DNA of 64,000 nt from Phenylobacterium deserti (GTDB lineage Bacteria; Pseudomonadota; Alphaproteobacteria; Caulobacterales; Caulobacteraceae): NCBI GenBank assembly GCA_945883235.1, contig CAMCXF010000004.1, positions 87,608 through 151,607 on the forward strand. The letters run 5' to 3'. Below are positions 55,152 through 63,859 of the stretch, in pieces (the first letter of the stretch is position 1; every line of letters starts with the position of its first letter). The translations under genes and the position numbers were made by a program. The notes under the pieces are model-generated. The model did no database searches, was not told the origin of the DNA, and saw only the letters and a program-made list of their open reading frames with translations.

Positions 55152-56649
55152 CCACCTCGACCGTGGCTTCGGTCGCCTCAACGCCCGATGGCGGGGCCAT
55201 GCCGGTATCGACGGCATCGCCATGCGGGCGGGTGTGCAGCATCCTCGACGTCCGCCAGCCGCCCCAGCGATAATATGCCGCGGCCAGTATGACCGTGACG
55301 AGGCTGCCGGCCGGGAAACTGATCCAGATCGCGTCTGCGCCCAGCATCGGCTCCAGGGCGTTGGCCAGCGGCACGCGCACGCCCCACAGCGCGATCACCA
55401 TCGCAATCAGCGGCGGCCAGACCGCGCCCGTCGAACGCACGATGCCCGTGAAAATGAAGGCCATACCAAAGGGGATGAAGCCCCAGAGCACGATGGAATT
55501 GATGTGGATGGCGATTGGCAGCGAGGGGCTGCCGGCGGGCAGGAAAGCCCTCAGGATGTAGGGGTCAAGCAGGTAGATCAGGACAATCGGGATGGCCGAG
55601 AAGATCGCGGCGTACAGCACGCCCACCCCGGCAATCTTGCCAACCCGGTCCATGTTGCCGGCGCCCACGTTCTGGGCCGCCATGGACGAGACGGCCGCGC
55701 CCAGCGCCATGGCCGGCATCTGCACATAGGTCCAGACCTGCACGGCGGCGGCGTAGGCCGCTGCGGTGGTCACTCCGTAGGCGTTGACGTAGCTCATCAT
55801 GGTCACCGCCGCCAGGCTGATGACCATCATCTGGAAGGCCATTGGCAGGCCCTTGAACAACAGACCTTTCGCGACCTCGAAGTCCGGTCGGAAGGCGCGC
55901 CATTCGTCGCGGGTCAGCACCAGAACGCTCTTCTTGCGATAGAGCCAGGCGATCATGACCGCGAGGGTCGTGCCTTGTGCGATGAGGGTAGCGGTGGCCG
56001 AGCCGACAATTCCCAGCTTGGGGAACGGCCCAACCCCGATCAGCAGGAGCGGGTTCAGGCTCATCTCAAAAACCACGGCGATCAGCGCGAAGTAGAACGG
56101 CGTGCGCGCGTCTCCCGCGCCCCGCTGGCCCATCATCAGGAAGGTGAAGAAGTAGAGGATGGGGATCGCCGCAAAGATGATCCGCAGGTACGCGGTCGCC
56201 AGTTCCTTCGCACCGCCAGGCGTGCCCATGCCGGTCAGGATGGCCGGGGTCAGCGTAAAGCCCGCCATGCCAACCACGACGGATATCACCAGAAAGAACA
56301 GGGTCGCCGTCCCGACCACCCGGGTGGCAAGCGCACGGTCCTCGGCACCGACTGCCTGGCCGATCATGATGTTGGCGGCCATGCTCATGCCGAACATCGC
56401 ACCCATCATCAGGAAGAAGATCTGGTTGGAATTGGAGATGGCGGTCAGCGCCGACTCGCCCAGCACATGGCTGACCCAGATGGCGTTGGCCGAGCCGTTG
56501 ACCGACTGCAGGATATTGGAGCCCATGACCGGCAGGGCGAACAGGATCAGGGTCTTGCCGATGGGCCCGGTGGTCAGGTCTGGACCCCGGCGGCGGCCCG
56601 CACCGTGCGCCCCCGCCGGCTGTCGCATCCCGTCTGTTCCCGCCGCCAC
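55108..56649 (-). CDS. MATE family efflux transporter
   Basis: A 513-residue membrane protein with ~12 helices and a MATE start ('GPIGKTLILFALPVMGSNIL', 'VNGSANAIWVSHVLGESALT') with 'GTPGGAKELATAYLRIIFAA'. It exports cationic compounds in exchange for H+ or Na+; the substrate is unknown. The GTG start at 56649 has an AGGGGA site 7 bases upstream; an ATG 7 codons later is possible. The C-terminal hydrophilic tail is encoded within the overlap with the convergent hydrolase gene. Confidence 0.9.
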   Translation of the reverse strand: MAAGTDGMRQPAGAHGAGRRRGPDLTTGPIGKTLILFALPVMGSNILQSVNGSANAIWVSHVLGESALTAISNSNQIFFLMMGAMFGMSMAANIMIGQAVGAEDRALATRVVGTATLFFLVISVVVGMAGFTLTPAILTGMGTPGGAKELATAYLRIIFAAIPILYFFTFLMMGQRGAGDARTPFYFALIAVVFEMSLNPLLLIGVGPFPKLGIVGSATATLIAQGTTLAVMIAWLYRKKSVLVLTRDEWRAFRPDFEVAKGLLFKGLPMAFQMMVISLAAVTMMSYVNAYGVTTAAAYAAAVQVWTYVQMPAMALGAAVSSMAAQNVGAGNMDRVGKIAGVGVLYAAIFSAIPIVLIYLLDPYILRAFLPAGSPSLPIAIHINSIVLWGFIPFGMAFIFTGIVRSTGAVWPPLIAMVIALWGVRVPLANALEPMLGADAIWISFPAGSLVTVILAAAYYRWGGWRTSRMLHTRPHGDAVDTGMAPPSGVEATEATVEVASRTSPSALNRPGS

Positions 56650-56788
56650 GACCGTTCCCCTGAATAACGCACCACGGGGTCGAAGACCCGGTGACTGATG
56701 TTCCCATACCGATTCTAGGGACCGCGCGCCTCCCCAATCGACCGGCGGCGGGTCTTGAGAGGATTTCGTTTCGCGCTATGACGACCGC

Positions 56789-57676
56789 ATGAGCCTCAAG
56801 ATCCTGCAATTCGGAACCACCGGCCAGCTGGCGACGGAACTGTTGCGCCAGGCGCCTAGGCACGACGTGACCCTAACCGCCCTGTCGCGTGGCGACTGCG
56901 ACCTCGCCGATCCAGCCGCCGCGGCGCGCAACGTCGATGATTTCAAGCCGGATCTGGTGGTGATCGCCGCAGCCTATACCGCCGTCGACCTGGCCGAGAC
57001 CGAGCGCGATCTGGCCCGGGCGGTAAATGCTGTAGCGCCAGGTGCCATCGCCGCAGCCTGCGCCAGGAACGGCGCGGCGCTGGTCAACATCTCGACGGAC
57101 TATGTGTTCGACGGCGACGGCGGCGCGCCCTATGCCGAGGACGCGGCGACCAACCCGCTCAACGCCTATGGCACCACCAAGCTGGAAGGCGAGCTGGCCG
57201 TCACCGCCGCTTGTCTGCGCGCGCTCAATGTCCGCACGTCCTGGGTCGTCTCGGCCCACGGCAAGAACTTCATCAAGACAATGTTGCGGGTAGCGGCGGC
57301 CGGCAACCCGCTCAAGGTGGTGGACGACCAGTCCGGCCGCCCGACCTCAGCGGCCGATCTCGCCGGGTTCATCCTTGATCAGGCACCCCGGCTAGGGGCG
57401 GCGAAGGCTGGAGATGCCCTGTTCGGAACCGTCCATTTTGCGAATTCCGGTGAGGTCACCTGGCGCGGTTTCGCCGAGGCGATCTTTGCCGAGGCACTTG
57501 GAGCCGATGTACCGGAGGTGGCTGGCCAGAAGACCGCCGACTATGTCACCCCGGCGCAGCGTCCCCTGCGCGCCACCATGGACCTGACCCGACTGGAGCA
57601 AGTGTTCGGCGTCACACCGAGATCGTGGACCGCAGCTCTGGTCGACATTGTCGCAGAGCTGAAGGCGACAGGGTGA
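56789..57676 (+). CDS. rfbD: dTDP-4-dehydrorhamnose reductase
   Basis: A 295-residue short-chain-dehydrogenase-type enzyme, the last step of dTDP-L-rhamnose synthesis. It has 'ILQFGTTGQLATELLRQA' (nucleotide loop), 'VNISTDYVFDGDGGAPYAED' and the catalytic YxxxK in 'YGTTKLEGEL'. The partners rfbA, rfbB and rfbC are not in the window. It stands alone in its direction. Confidence 0.93.
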   Translation: MSLKILQFGTTGQLATELLRQAPRHDVTLTALSRGDCDLADPAAAARNVDDFKPDLVVIAAAYTAVDLAETERDLARAVNAVAPGAIAAACARNGAALVNISTDYVFDGDGGAPYAEDAATNPLNAYGTTKLEGELAVTAACLRALNVRTSWVVSAHGKNFIKTMLRVAAAGNPLKVVDDQSGRPTSAADLAGFILDQAPRLGAAKAGDALFGTVHFANSGEVTWRGFAEAIFAEALGADVPEVAGQKTADYVTPAQRPLRATMDLTRLEQVFGVTPRSWTAALVDIVAELKATG

Positions 57677-57876
57677 CCTGAACTCCCACCAACCGGCTCA
57701 TCCTGCGGCCATAGGCCAGAGAGTCTGTCGCTGACACCTCCAGCCACGCCCTAACATTGACTAGAAATAATGATGAAACGGCGGCGTGCTGAGATATTAT
57801 ATCGCATAACGCAGTACTTCAGGGCCGTGAGCTCCAAAGCTCGGGCCTGCAGGTCGCATCCGGGAGGGATTTCAAC

Positions 57877-59973
57877 ATGACAAAGGCGCTCTTGTCCGCC
57901 TTGGCGACCACGGCCGCGACGGCCCTGCTGTTCGCCTGCACCACCGACGGTTCGGCGCCCAATGCCCTGTCAGCCGCAACGGCGGCGGCGGCGACCGAGC
58001 AGGTCGCGGCGCGACCTGCGCCGGCCACCATCGACAACTTCATGCTGTCGGACACCGACTTCATGGGCCATGAACTCTACCGGATGACCGACGCCAAGGC
58101 GATTGTGATCGTCACCACCGGCAACGGCTGTCCGATCGCACGTAACCTGACCCCGCACCTCAAGGCGCTGAAGGCGAAGTACGGCGGTCAAGGCGTGCAA
58201 TTCTTGCTGCTGAACTCCAATCTGCAGGATGGGCGCGACGCTATCGCAGCGGAAAAGGCGGACTTCGGCATCGACATTCCAGTGCTGATGGATCGCAACC
58301 AGCTGGTCGGCGAGCAGCTTGGTGTGACGCGGACAGCCGAATTCTTTGTGATCGATCCCAAGACCTGGAAGATCGCCTATCGCGGCCCGATGGACGACAG
58401 GATGGACTATGGCACCCAGAAGGCCAACGCCGACCACCCCTGGGCATCTGACGCAATCGAGGCCGTACTGGCCGGTCGCCCTGCCATGGCAGCCTCGCGG
58501 ATGAGCCCCGGTTGCCTGATCGACTTCCCGGAACGCGCCAAGGTCGCGGCGACCCGCATCTCGTACGTCAAGGATGTCGCGCCCATTCTGGAAAAGAAGT
58601 GCGTCGCCTGTCACGTCGAGGGCGGCATCGGCCCCTTCGCCATGACCAACTACGAGATGGTCAAGGGCTTCTCGCCGATGATCCGCGAGGTGCTGCGCAC
58701 CGACCGGATGCCGCCCTGGAACGTCGACGCCCACGTCAGCAAGTTCGCCGACGACAAAAGCCTGACGCCGGCCGAGATCAAGACGGTGGTGCATTGGGTC
58801 GAACAGGGTTCACCGCGCGGCGAAGGTGTCGACCCCCTGGGTGCCAAGCGCCGGGTGGCCGCCAAGTGGCCGCTGGGCAAGCCGGACCTGGTCCTGGATA
58901 TCCCGCAGTACACGATCCCGGCGTCCGGGGTTGTCGACTATCAGCGCCCGATCATGGTCAACCCGCTGACCGAGGGAAAGTGGGTCAAGGCCTCGACCTT
59001 CGTGGTCAGCCAGCGCCAGGCGGTGCACCACTATCTGACCGGCTACCTCAAAGAGGTGCCAGCTGACGGCAAGGGCAACGAAAGCCGTTGGGGTGCCTCT
59101 CTCGGCGGCTATGCGGTCGGCTCGGAAAGCACGCTCTGGCCCAAGAACGTCGGGACCTTCCTGCCCCCGGGCGGCGCCGTCGGCGCCCAGGTCCACTACA
59201 CGCCGTTCGGCAAGGAAGTGACTGACAAGTCCCAGTTGGGTCTCTACTTCTACAAGAAGGGCGAGACGCCCGACCTGGTGATGCGTAACTCGGTGATTGT
59301 GGACCCCACGATCGTCCTTCCCGCGGGCGACGCGCGCCACAAGGAAACTGCCTATATCGATGTGCCGAAGGACATGTTGCTCTATTCGGCCTTCCCGCAT
59401 GCCCACTATCGTGGCTATGCGTCGGACCTGTGGGTCGAGTATCCGGATGGTGCGAAAAAGCGCCTGCTGGCCATGCCGCGCTATGACTTCAACTGGCAGC
59501 GTGAATACTCCTTCGCCGAGCCGCTGAAGATCCCGGCGGGATCGAAGCTGATCGCCAACTACTGGTACGACAACTCCAAACAGAACCCGGCCAACCCCGA
59601 TGCGTCCAAGACCATCGTCTGGGGCGACCAGTCCTGGGAGGAGATGTTCTACACGGCGCTTCGCTATCGCTGGACCGAAGAGACCTCGGCCAAGCTGACC
59701 GACAACGACGAGCTGATCGACAAGACCCGAATGATGGGCATGTTCGACGACAACGTTGACGGCCGGATCCAGAAGGCGGAGCTGAAAGGCGAGATGGGCA
59801 ACCAGATCGTCAAATACTTCGTCATGGTCGACAAGGACAAGGACGGCGCGATCGACAAGACGGAGTTCGCGGCCATGCAGGCGATGATGGGCGGTCGCCG
59901 CCGTGATCAGGCCCAGCAAGCGCCTGCCGCCGCACCTGCCGCCACCGCCACAAAGTCAGGCAGCGGAAGCTAG
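57877..59973 (+). CDS. Multidomain lipoprotein: redoxin, cytochrome c-type heme motif, copper type II monooxygenase-like domain, EF-hands
   Basis: A 698-residue protein with a lipobox LLFAC near residue 20. Residues ~50-205 are redoxin-like with one cysteine in 'TTGNGCPIARNL'. A c-type heme motif CVACH lies at 242-246. Residues ~340-610 resemble peptidylglycine/dopamine monooxygenases, with candidate copper ligands His384-His385, His440, His508-x-His510 and Met590. Two EF-hand loops lie near 624-635 (DDNVDGRIQKAE) and 652-663 (DKDKDGAIDKTE). The tail is Ala/Gln-rich. An exported redox enzyme is likely; the substrate is unknown. The upstream gap of 200 bases is AT-rich and presumably holds its promoter. 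Confidence 0.85.
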   Translation: MTKALLSALATTAATALLFACTTDGSAPNALSAATAAAATEQVAARPAPATIDNFMLSDTDFMGHELYRMTDAKAIVIVTTGNGCPIARNLTPHLKALKAKYGGQGVQFLLLNSNLQDGRDAIAAEKADFGIDIPVLMDRNQLVGEQLGVTRTAEFFVIDPKTWKIAYRGPMDDRMDYGTQKANADHPWASDAIEAVLAGRPAMAASRMSPGCLIDFPERAKVAATRISYVKDVAPILEKKCVACHVEGGIGPFAMTNYEMVKGFSPMIREVLRTDRMPPWNVDAHVSKFADDKSLTPAEIKTVVHWVEQGSPRGEGVDPLGAKRRVAAKWPLGKPDLVLDIPQYTIPASGVVDYQRPIMVNPLTEGKWVKASTFVVSQRQAVHHYLTGYLKEVPADGKGNESRWGASLGGYAVGSESTLWPKNVGTFLPPGGAVGAQVHYTPFGKEVTDKSQLGLYFYKKGETPDLVMRNSVIVDPTIVLPAGDARHKETAYIDVPKDMLLYSAFPHAHYRGYASDLWVEYPDGAKKRLLAMPRYDFNWQREYSFAEPLKIPAGSKLIANYWYDNSKQNPANPDASKTIVWGDQSWEEMFYTALRYRWTEETSAKLTDNDELIDKTRMMGMFDDNVDGRIQKAELKGEMGNQIVKYFVMVDKDKDGAIDKTEFAAMQAMMGGRRRDQAQQAPAAAPAATATKSGSGS

Positions 59974-59978
59974 CTTTC

Positions 59979-60017
59979 AGGGTCCCTCTCCGGCTACACC
60001 GGTCGCAGAGGGACCCT
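59979..60017 (+). promoter_or_regulatory. Perfect 11-bp stem enclosing the ribosome binding site of the next gene
   Basis: AGGGTCCCTCT (59979-59989) pairs perfectly with AGAGGGACCCT (60007-60017), with an inner CCGG/CCGG pair in the loop. The AGAGGGA ribosome binding site of the gene at 60022 is inside the 3' arm. There is no T run, so this looks more like a translational switch or processing site than a terminator. Confidence 0.6.
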
Positions 60018-60021
60018 ATCG

Positions 60022-61011
60022 ATGCGCCTGCTGATCCACGAAAAAGCTTACAATCGCACCCGGGCAGCCATCGCCGTGCACAGTGCCGCCATTGAGCCAC
60101 TGCTGGTCAGTGACAGCGGCGAGATCACGCTGGCCGGCGCACCGGTCACGCCCGATGCGGCCGCGCCCGACGTCGTGTGGGCCAATGCCGATGCCTTTTT
60201 CAGTCCGGGTGCCCGGGCGTTCATGACGGCTGCGCTGAAGTCACCCAACCTGAAGTGGGTGCAGAGCGGCGCGGCCGGTTTCGATAATCCTGTCTTCGGC
60301 CAGTTCATCCAGAAGGGCGCGCGCCTGACCACCAGCCACGGACAGGCTGTGGGCATGGCCGACTATGTGCTCTGGGGCGTTCTCGATACCTTGCAGGGCG
60401 GCCCGGAACGCCGCGCCGCCCAGGCCGCCGGACAGTGGACCCGCCACGTTTTCCGCGAGATCGAGGGGTCCCGCTGGACCATCTTTGGCTTCGGCGCCAT
60501 CGGACGCGGTGTGGCGGCGCGCGCCAGGGCGTTCGGCGCACATATCACCGCCATTCGCCGCAGTACGTCACCCGACACGGCCGCAGACCAAATGGCCACG
60601 CGCGGCGAATTCCTGGACCTGCTGCCGACCACCGACGTCCTGGTGCTCTGCTCGCCCCTGACGCCCGAGACCCGCCATGTCGCAGACGCCGCAGCTTTTG
60701 GCCGCATGAAGACTGGCTCCATCTTCGTGAATGTCGGACGCGGTCCGCTGGTGGACGAGTCCGCCCTGCTGGCCGCCCTTGACCAGGGTGTCCCGTCCCA
60801 TGCCGTGCTGGATGTGTTCGAGACCGAGCCACTGCCTGGCGACAGCCGTTTCTGGGGCCATCCCCGGGTGACGCTGACGCCGCATTCGTCGGGCATGAGC
60901 GTCGGCAATGCCCACCGTAACGACGTATTGTTCCTGGAAAATCTGGGCCGTTATCTGGAGGGGCAGCCCCTGGCGAATGAAGCTTCAGCCGCCGACGTGC
61001 TGGCTGGCTAA
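60022..61011 (+). CDS. D-2-hydroxyacid dehydrogenase, NAD(P)-binding
   Basis: A 329-residue member of the D-isomer-specific 2-hydroxyacid dehydrogenase family. It has the nucleotide loop 'FGFGAIGRGVAARA', catalytic Arg in 'LCSPLTPETR', Glu in 'DVFETEPLPGDSRFWG' and His in 'TPHSSGMS'. It reduces a 2-keto acid or the reverse; the substrate is unknown. Its ribosome binding site lies in a perfect stem. Its stop overlaps the convergent TetR gene by 4 bases. Confidence 0.88.
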   Translation: MRLLIHEKAYNRTRAAIAVHSAAIEPLLVSDSGEITLAGAPVTPDAAAPDVVWANADAFFSPGARAFMTAALKSPNLKWVQSGAAGFDNPVFGQFIQKGARLTTSHGQAVGMADYVLWGVLDTLQGGPERRAAQAAGQWTRHVFREIEGSRWTIFGFGAIGRGVAARARAFGAHITAIRRSTSPDTAADQMATRGEFLDLLPTTDVLVLCSPLTPETRHVADAAAFGRMKTGSIFVNVGRGPLVDESALLAALDQGVPSHAVLDVFETEPLPGDSRFWGHPRVTLTPHSSGMSVGNAHRNDVLFLENLGRYLEGQPLANEASAADVLAG

Positions 61012-61646
61012 TTCATCCACAGATCGTGCAGGTCGCCCTTGCGGTTCAGCATGCGCACGGCCCGCTTGACGACAGCCAGCAATCGGTCGCGTCGTGCGAC
61101 CTCGTCGTAAGTCATGGATCCCTTCGCCATGCCTTCCAGCAGGAACCGGCCCAGGTCGCGGCTGGTCTGGAAGCGGGAATCGGCACCAGCCTGCACCATG
61201 GCGCCGAACCGGTCCCCACCCAGCTGGGCGTGGTCAAATGCGCTGCGCGCGCCCTGCAACAGGTCGCTCAACATCGGGTCCGTGCGCGCGGCGGCCTCCA
61301 GCTCAGCGAAGGCCAGGAATGGCGTTTCCTGAAGCATCGACCAGTAGACGTCGATGGCATGTTCGGACGCGTCGATGCCGGGCAACGCCGGTTCTGACGC
61401 CGCCGCCTCAAAGAGACGGGCGCGGTTCAGTTCAATGTGTCCGATTGCCGCCTCGACCAGCTCTTCGCGCGTTGCGAAATGATAGAGCATGGCACCGCGG
61501 GTCAGGCTGGCCGCGTCGGCAATCACAGCGTTGGTCGCCGGGTGGTAGCCGATGTCGGCGAACAGTTGCATGGCCGCATCGAGGATGCGCGCGCGTGTTC
61601 GCAGCGACTTTGGCGTCGCCTTGGCCGGATAGGTATGAGCGTCCAT
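61008..61646 (-). CDS. TetR-family transcriptional regulator
   Basis: A 212-residue regulator with an N-terminal DNA-binding domain (residues ~17-62, 'ARILDAAMQLFADIGYHPAT', 'DAASLTRGAMLYHFATREEL') and a C-terminal ligand domain. It is divergent from the TetR/glycosyltransferase fusion across 209 bases and convergent with the hydroxyacid dehydrogenase gene; targets could be either neighbour. The ligand is unknown. Confidence 0.88.
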   Translation of the reverse strand: MDAHTYPAKATPKSLRTRARILDAAMQLFADIGYHPATNAVIADAASLTRGAMLYHFATREELVEAAIGHIELNRARLFEAAASEPALPGIDASEHAIDVYWSMLQETPFLAFAELEAAARTDPMLSDLLQGARSAFDHAQLGGDRFGAMVQAGADSRFQTSRDLGRFLLEGMAKGSMTYDEVARRDRLLAVVKRAVRMLNRKGDLHDLWMN

Positions 61647-61855
61647 AGACCTAATTGGGGAAACGACCGGGGAGGGTCAGTTCGGCTGTCACGCTTAGTC
61701 ATATGGTGAGAAAAACGCCAGCGAACACCCCCGATCGACGACGGAATCCGTAAGTTGGCGGTCAATTGGGCAGCGTGTTCGGGATTCAGGGCCTGAAGTC
61801 TCGGAAATCAGGCATCCATTGACAGGGGCAGCCTACTCGTGACAGTGCGACTGAC

Positions 61856-63262
61856 ATGAAATTGCCCTCAGCGAATCTGCGCGTACGGCAGCGCCTGGAA
61901 ACCCGCGAACAGATCCTCCGCGCCGTCGGCCATCAGCTGGAGAAGCGGTCACTCGAGGACCTGAGTTTCGCCGAAATCGCTGCAGACGCCGGGGTCGGTG
62001 AACGCACCATCTACCGCCACTTTCCGACCAAAGAGGCGCTGCTGGGCGCTTTCTGGGCCTGGATGCAGACCGAGGCGCTGGCCAAGGCCGAGCCATCCAA
62101 ACCCATGCGCTCCGAACGGCGCCTGCGTGAGGCGATCACGGCCCCGCGTGACTCCATGCGACCCATGCGGATCATGCTGGCGTCCGACGCCTGGGAGCCG
62201 CAGGTCAACGGCGTGGTCCGCACCCTGACCCGCGTCGTCAGCGAACTGGAGGCCATGGGCCACACGGTGGAGGTTATCCATCCCGGCCAGTTCAAAACCT
62301 TTCCCCTGCCCACCTACGCCGAGATCAAGGTCGCCATCGGCGTCTATGAGCCGGTGCAGGAGCGGTTCAAGGCGTTTGAGCCGGAAGCCGTCCACATCGC
62401 CACCGAGGGGCCCATTGGCCTCGCCGCACGGCGCATCTGCGTGGAATGGAAGCTGCCCTTCACCACCAGCTATCACACCCGGTTCCCGGAATACGTCTCG
62501 GCGCGCCTGCCCTTGCCGCTGGCCGCTGGCTACGCCTACATGAAGTGGTTCCACAAGCCGTCGGGCCGGTTGATGGTGGCCACGCCCACCATGCGCGAGG
62601 AGCTGTCACGCCATGGGTTCCGAAACATCTCCGCCTGGTCCCGCGGCGTGGACACCGAACAGTTTCATCCCCGCCGCGAGGGTGAGCCTGACATCTTCGA
62701 GGGCCTGGCCCGGCCGATCTTTCTCAACGTCGGTCGGGTGGCGGTCGAAAAGAACATCGAGGCGTTTGTGGCCCTTGATCTGCCCGGCACCAAGGTGGTG
62801 GTCGGTCCGGGACCCCAGCTCGAGGAGCTGAAGGCGAAGTATCCGGAAGTCGTATTCAAGGGGCCCAAGTCCGGCGCGGAACTGGCCGCCCACTATGCCT
62901 GCGCCGACGTCTTCGTGTTTCCGTCGCTGACCGACACCTTCGGTCTGGTGATCCTGGAGGCGATGGCGGCGGGGACGCCCGTGGCCGCCTATCCGGCGCC
63001 TGGGCCCATCGACCTGATCCCGGGGTCCGCAGCAGGCGTGCTGGCCCTGACGGCCACGGAGGGTCTTCGCGAAGCGTGTATCCAGGCGATGGATCTGGAT
63101 CGCACCCGCGTCCGCGCCTTTGCCGAGACCTTTTCCTGGCGCGCGTGCGCGGAGGACTTCGTCAAGAACCTGCAGCCCTACCCTGATGCCGAGAAGTCGC
63201 GCTTCTGGCGCCGCCTTCGTCGCCTGGCCCGCGTGCGCCGCCCCCGGACGGAAGACGCCTGA
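61856..63262 (+). CDS. TetR DNA-binding domain fused to a GT4 glycosyltransferase
   Basis: A 468-residue protein. Residues ~10-70 are a TetR DNA-binding domain ('TREQILRAVGHQLEKRSLED', 'VGERTIYRHFPTKEALLGAF'). The TetR ligand domain is missing. From residue ~102 ('MRIMLASDAWEPQVNGVVRT') it is a complete GT-B glycosyltransferase ending in the GT4 motif 'FPSLTDTFGLVILEAMAAGT'. Relatives are GDP-mannose or UDP-sugar dependent glycolipid mannosyl/glucosyltransferases. The frame is continuous across the join. It may be a genuine fusion, or a truncated TetR gene running into a glycosyltransferase that really starts at an ATG near 62156. Confidence 0.85.
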   Translation: MKLPSANLRVRQRLETREQILRAVGHQLEKRSLEDLSFAEIAADAGVGERTIYRHFPTKEALLGAFWAWMQTEALAKAEPSKPMRSERRLREAITAPRDSMRPMRIMLASDAWEPQVNGVVRTLTRVVSELEAMGHTVEVIHPGQFKTFPLPTYAEIKVAIGVYEPVQERFKAFEPEAVHIATEGPIGLAARRICVEWKLPFTTSYHTRFPEYVSARLPLPLAAGYAYMKWFHKPSGRLMVATPTMREELSRHGFRNISAWSRGVDTEQFHPRREGEPDIFEGLARPIFLNVGRVAVEKNIEAFVALDLPGTKVVVGPGPQLEELKAKYPEVVFKGPKSGAELAAHYACADVFVFPSLTDTFGLVILEAMAAGTPVAAYPAPGPIDLIPGSAAGVLALTATEGLREACIQAMDLDRTRVRAFAETFSWRACAEDFVKNLQPYPDAEKSRFWRRLRRLARVRRPRTEDA

Positions 63263-63272
63263 CCCATTTCAG

Positions 63273-63290
63273 GTGACAGTTTTATGACAG
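63273..63290 (-). promoter_or_regulatory. Pho-box match
   Basis: The minus strand reads CTGTCATAAAACTGTCAC, two 7-base CTGTCA(T/C) repeats with a 4-base AT spacer, the classical PhoB box. It lies in the 83-base gap between the glycosyltransferase fusion and the NUDIX gene. A further imperfect TGACGACAG follows. Its orientation relative to the NUDIX gene is inverted, so the controlled promoter is unclear. Confidence 0.55.
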
Positions 63291-63345
63291 TCGTATTGGC
63301 GTGACGACAGACCACGTGTAAACGCCTCGGCCCCGGGTTCATTCA

Positions 63346-63831
63346 ATGGCCCGATTCGACGCGGGAGGCGTTCAGCCGCCGATGGCCAAGTCAGTCGCCA
63401 GAATCCGGGCCGAGCCGGACCGCGAGCCGCGCACCCAGTACGCGGCGCTGCCCTGGCGAAAACGCGCGGATGGCAACGTCGAGGTGCTTTTGATCACTTC
63501 GAGGGAAAGCCGCCGGTGGGTGATTCCCAAGGGCTGGCCGATCAAGACCCTCAAGCCCGGCCCCTCCGCCGCGCAGGAGGCCTTCGAAGAGGCCGGCGTA
63601 CTGGGGAGCATTGCGCGCAAGTCGCTCGGGGTCTTCCACTATGACAAGGCCCTGAGGTCGGGGCGGCTGCAGCACGTCCGCGTAATGGTCTATGCCCTGG
63701 AAGTGCGGGAAGAACGCCCGGCATGGCCCGAGCTGGGCCAACGCGAGAAACGCTGGACCACCCCGGTCGAAGCCGCCGGCCTGATCGATGAGCCCGAACT
63801 GAAATCCCTGCTGGCTAAATTCAAAAGCTGA
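63346..63831 (+). CDS. NUDIX hydrolase (diphosphoinositol polyphosphate phosphohydrolase-like)
   Basis: A 161-residue NUDIX-fold protein. The NUDIX region is 'WVIPKGWPIKTLKPGPSAA' followed by 'QEAFEEAGV'. The catalytic EAFEE glutamates are kept, but the early Glu is Leu and the Arg of the REUxEE motif is Gln. It resembles the alphaproteobacterial DIPP/Aps1-like group that cleaves nucleoside or inositol polyphosphates. ATG 63346 was chosen; ATG 63382 is an alternative. A Pho-box match lies 56 bases upstream and phnE is convergent. Confidence 0.87.
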   Translation: MARFDAGGVQPPMAKSVARIRAEPDREPRTQYAALPWRKRADGNVEVLLITSRESRRWVIPKGWPIKTLKPGPSAAQEAFEEAGVLGSIARKSLGVFHYDKALRSGRLQHVRVMVYALEVREERPAWPELGQREKRWTTPVEAAGLIDEPELKSLLAKFKS

Positions 63832-63859
63832 GATCGTTCCCGGTCGGAGGGCGAGGAAC

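Noticed and set aside
55222..56667. 481-codon open frame opposite the MATE gene
   Set aside because: It is Arg/Gly/His-rich shadow composition with no recognisable fold, while the MATE frame is clear.
61820..61857. Second Pho box upstream of the TetR/glycosyltransferase fusion
   Set aside because: Three TGACA(G/T) pentamers are present, but the 20- and 12-base spacings do not fit the 11-base PhoB repeat.
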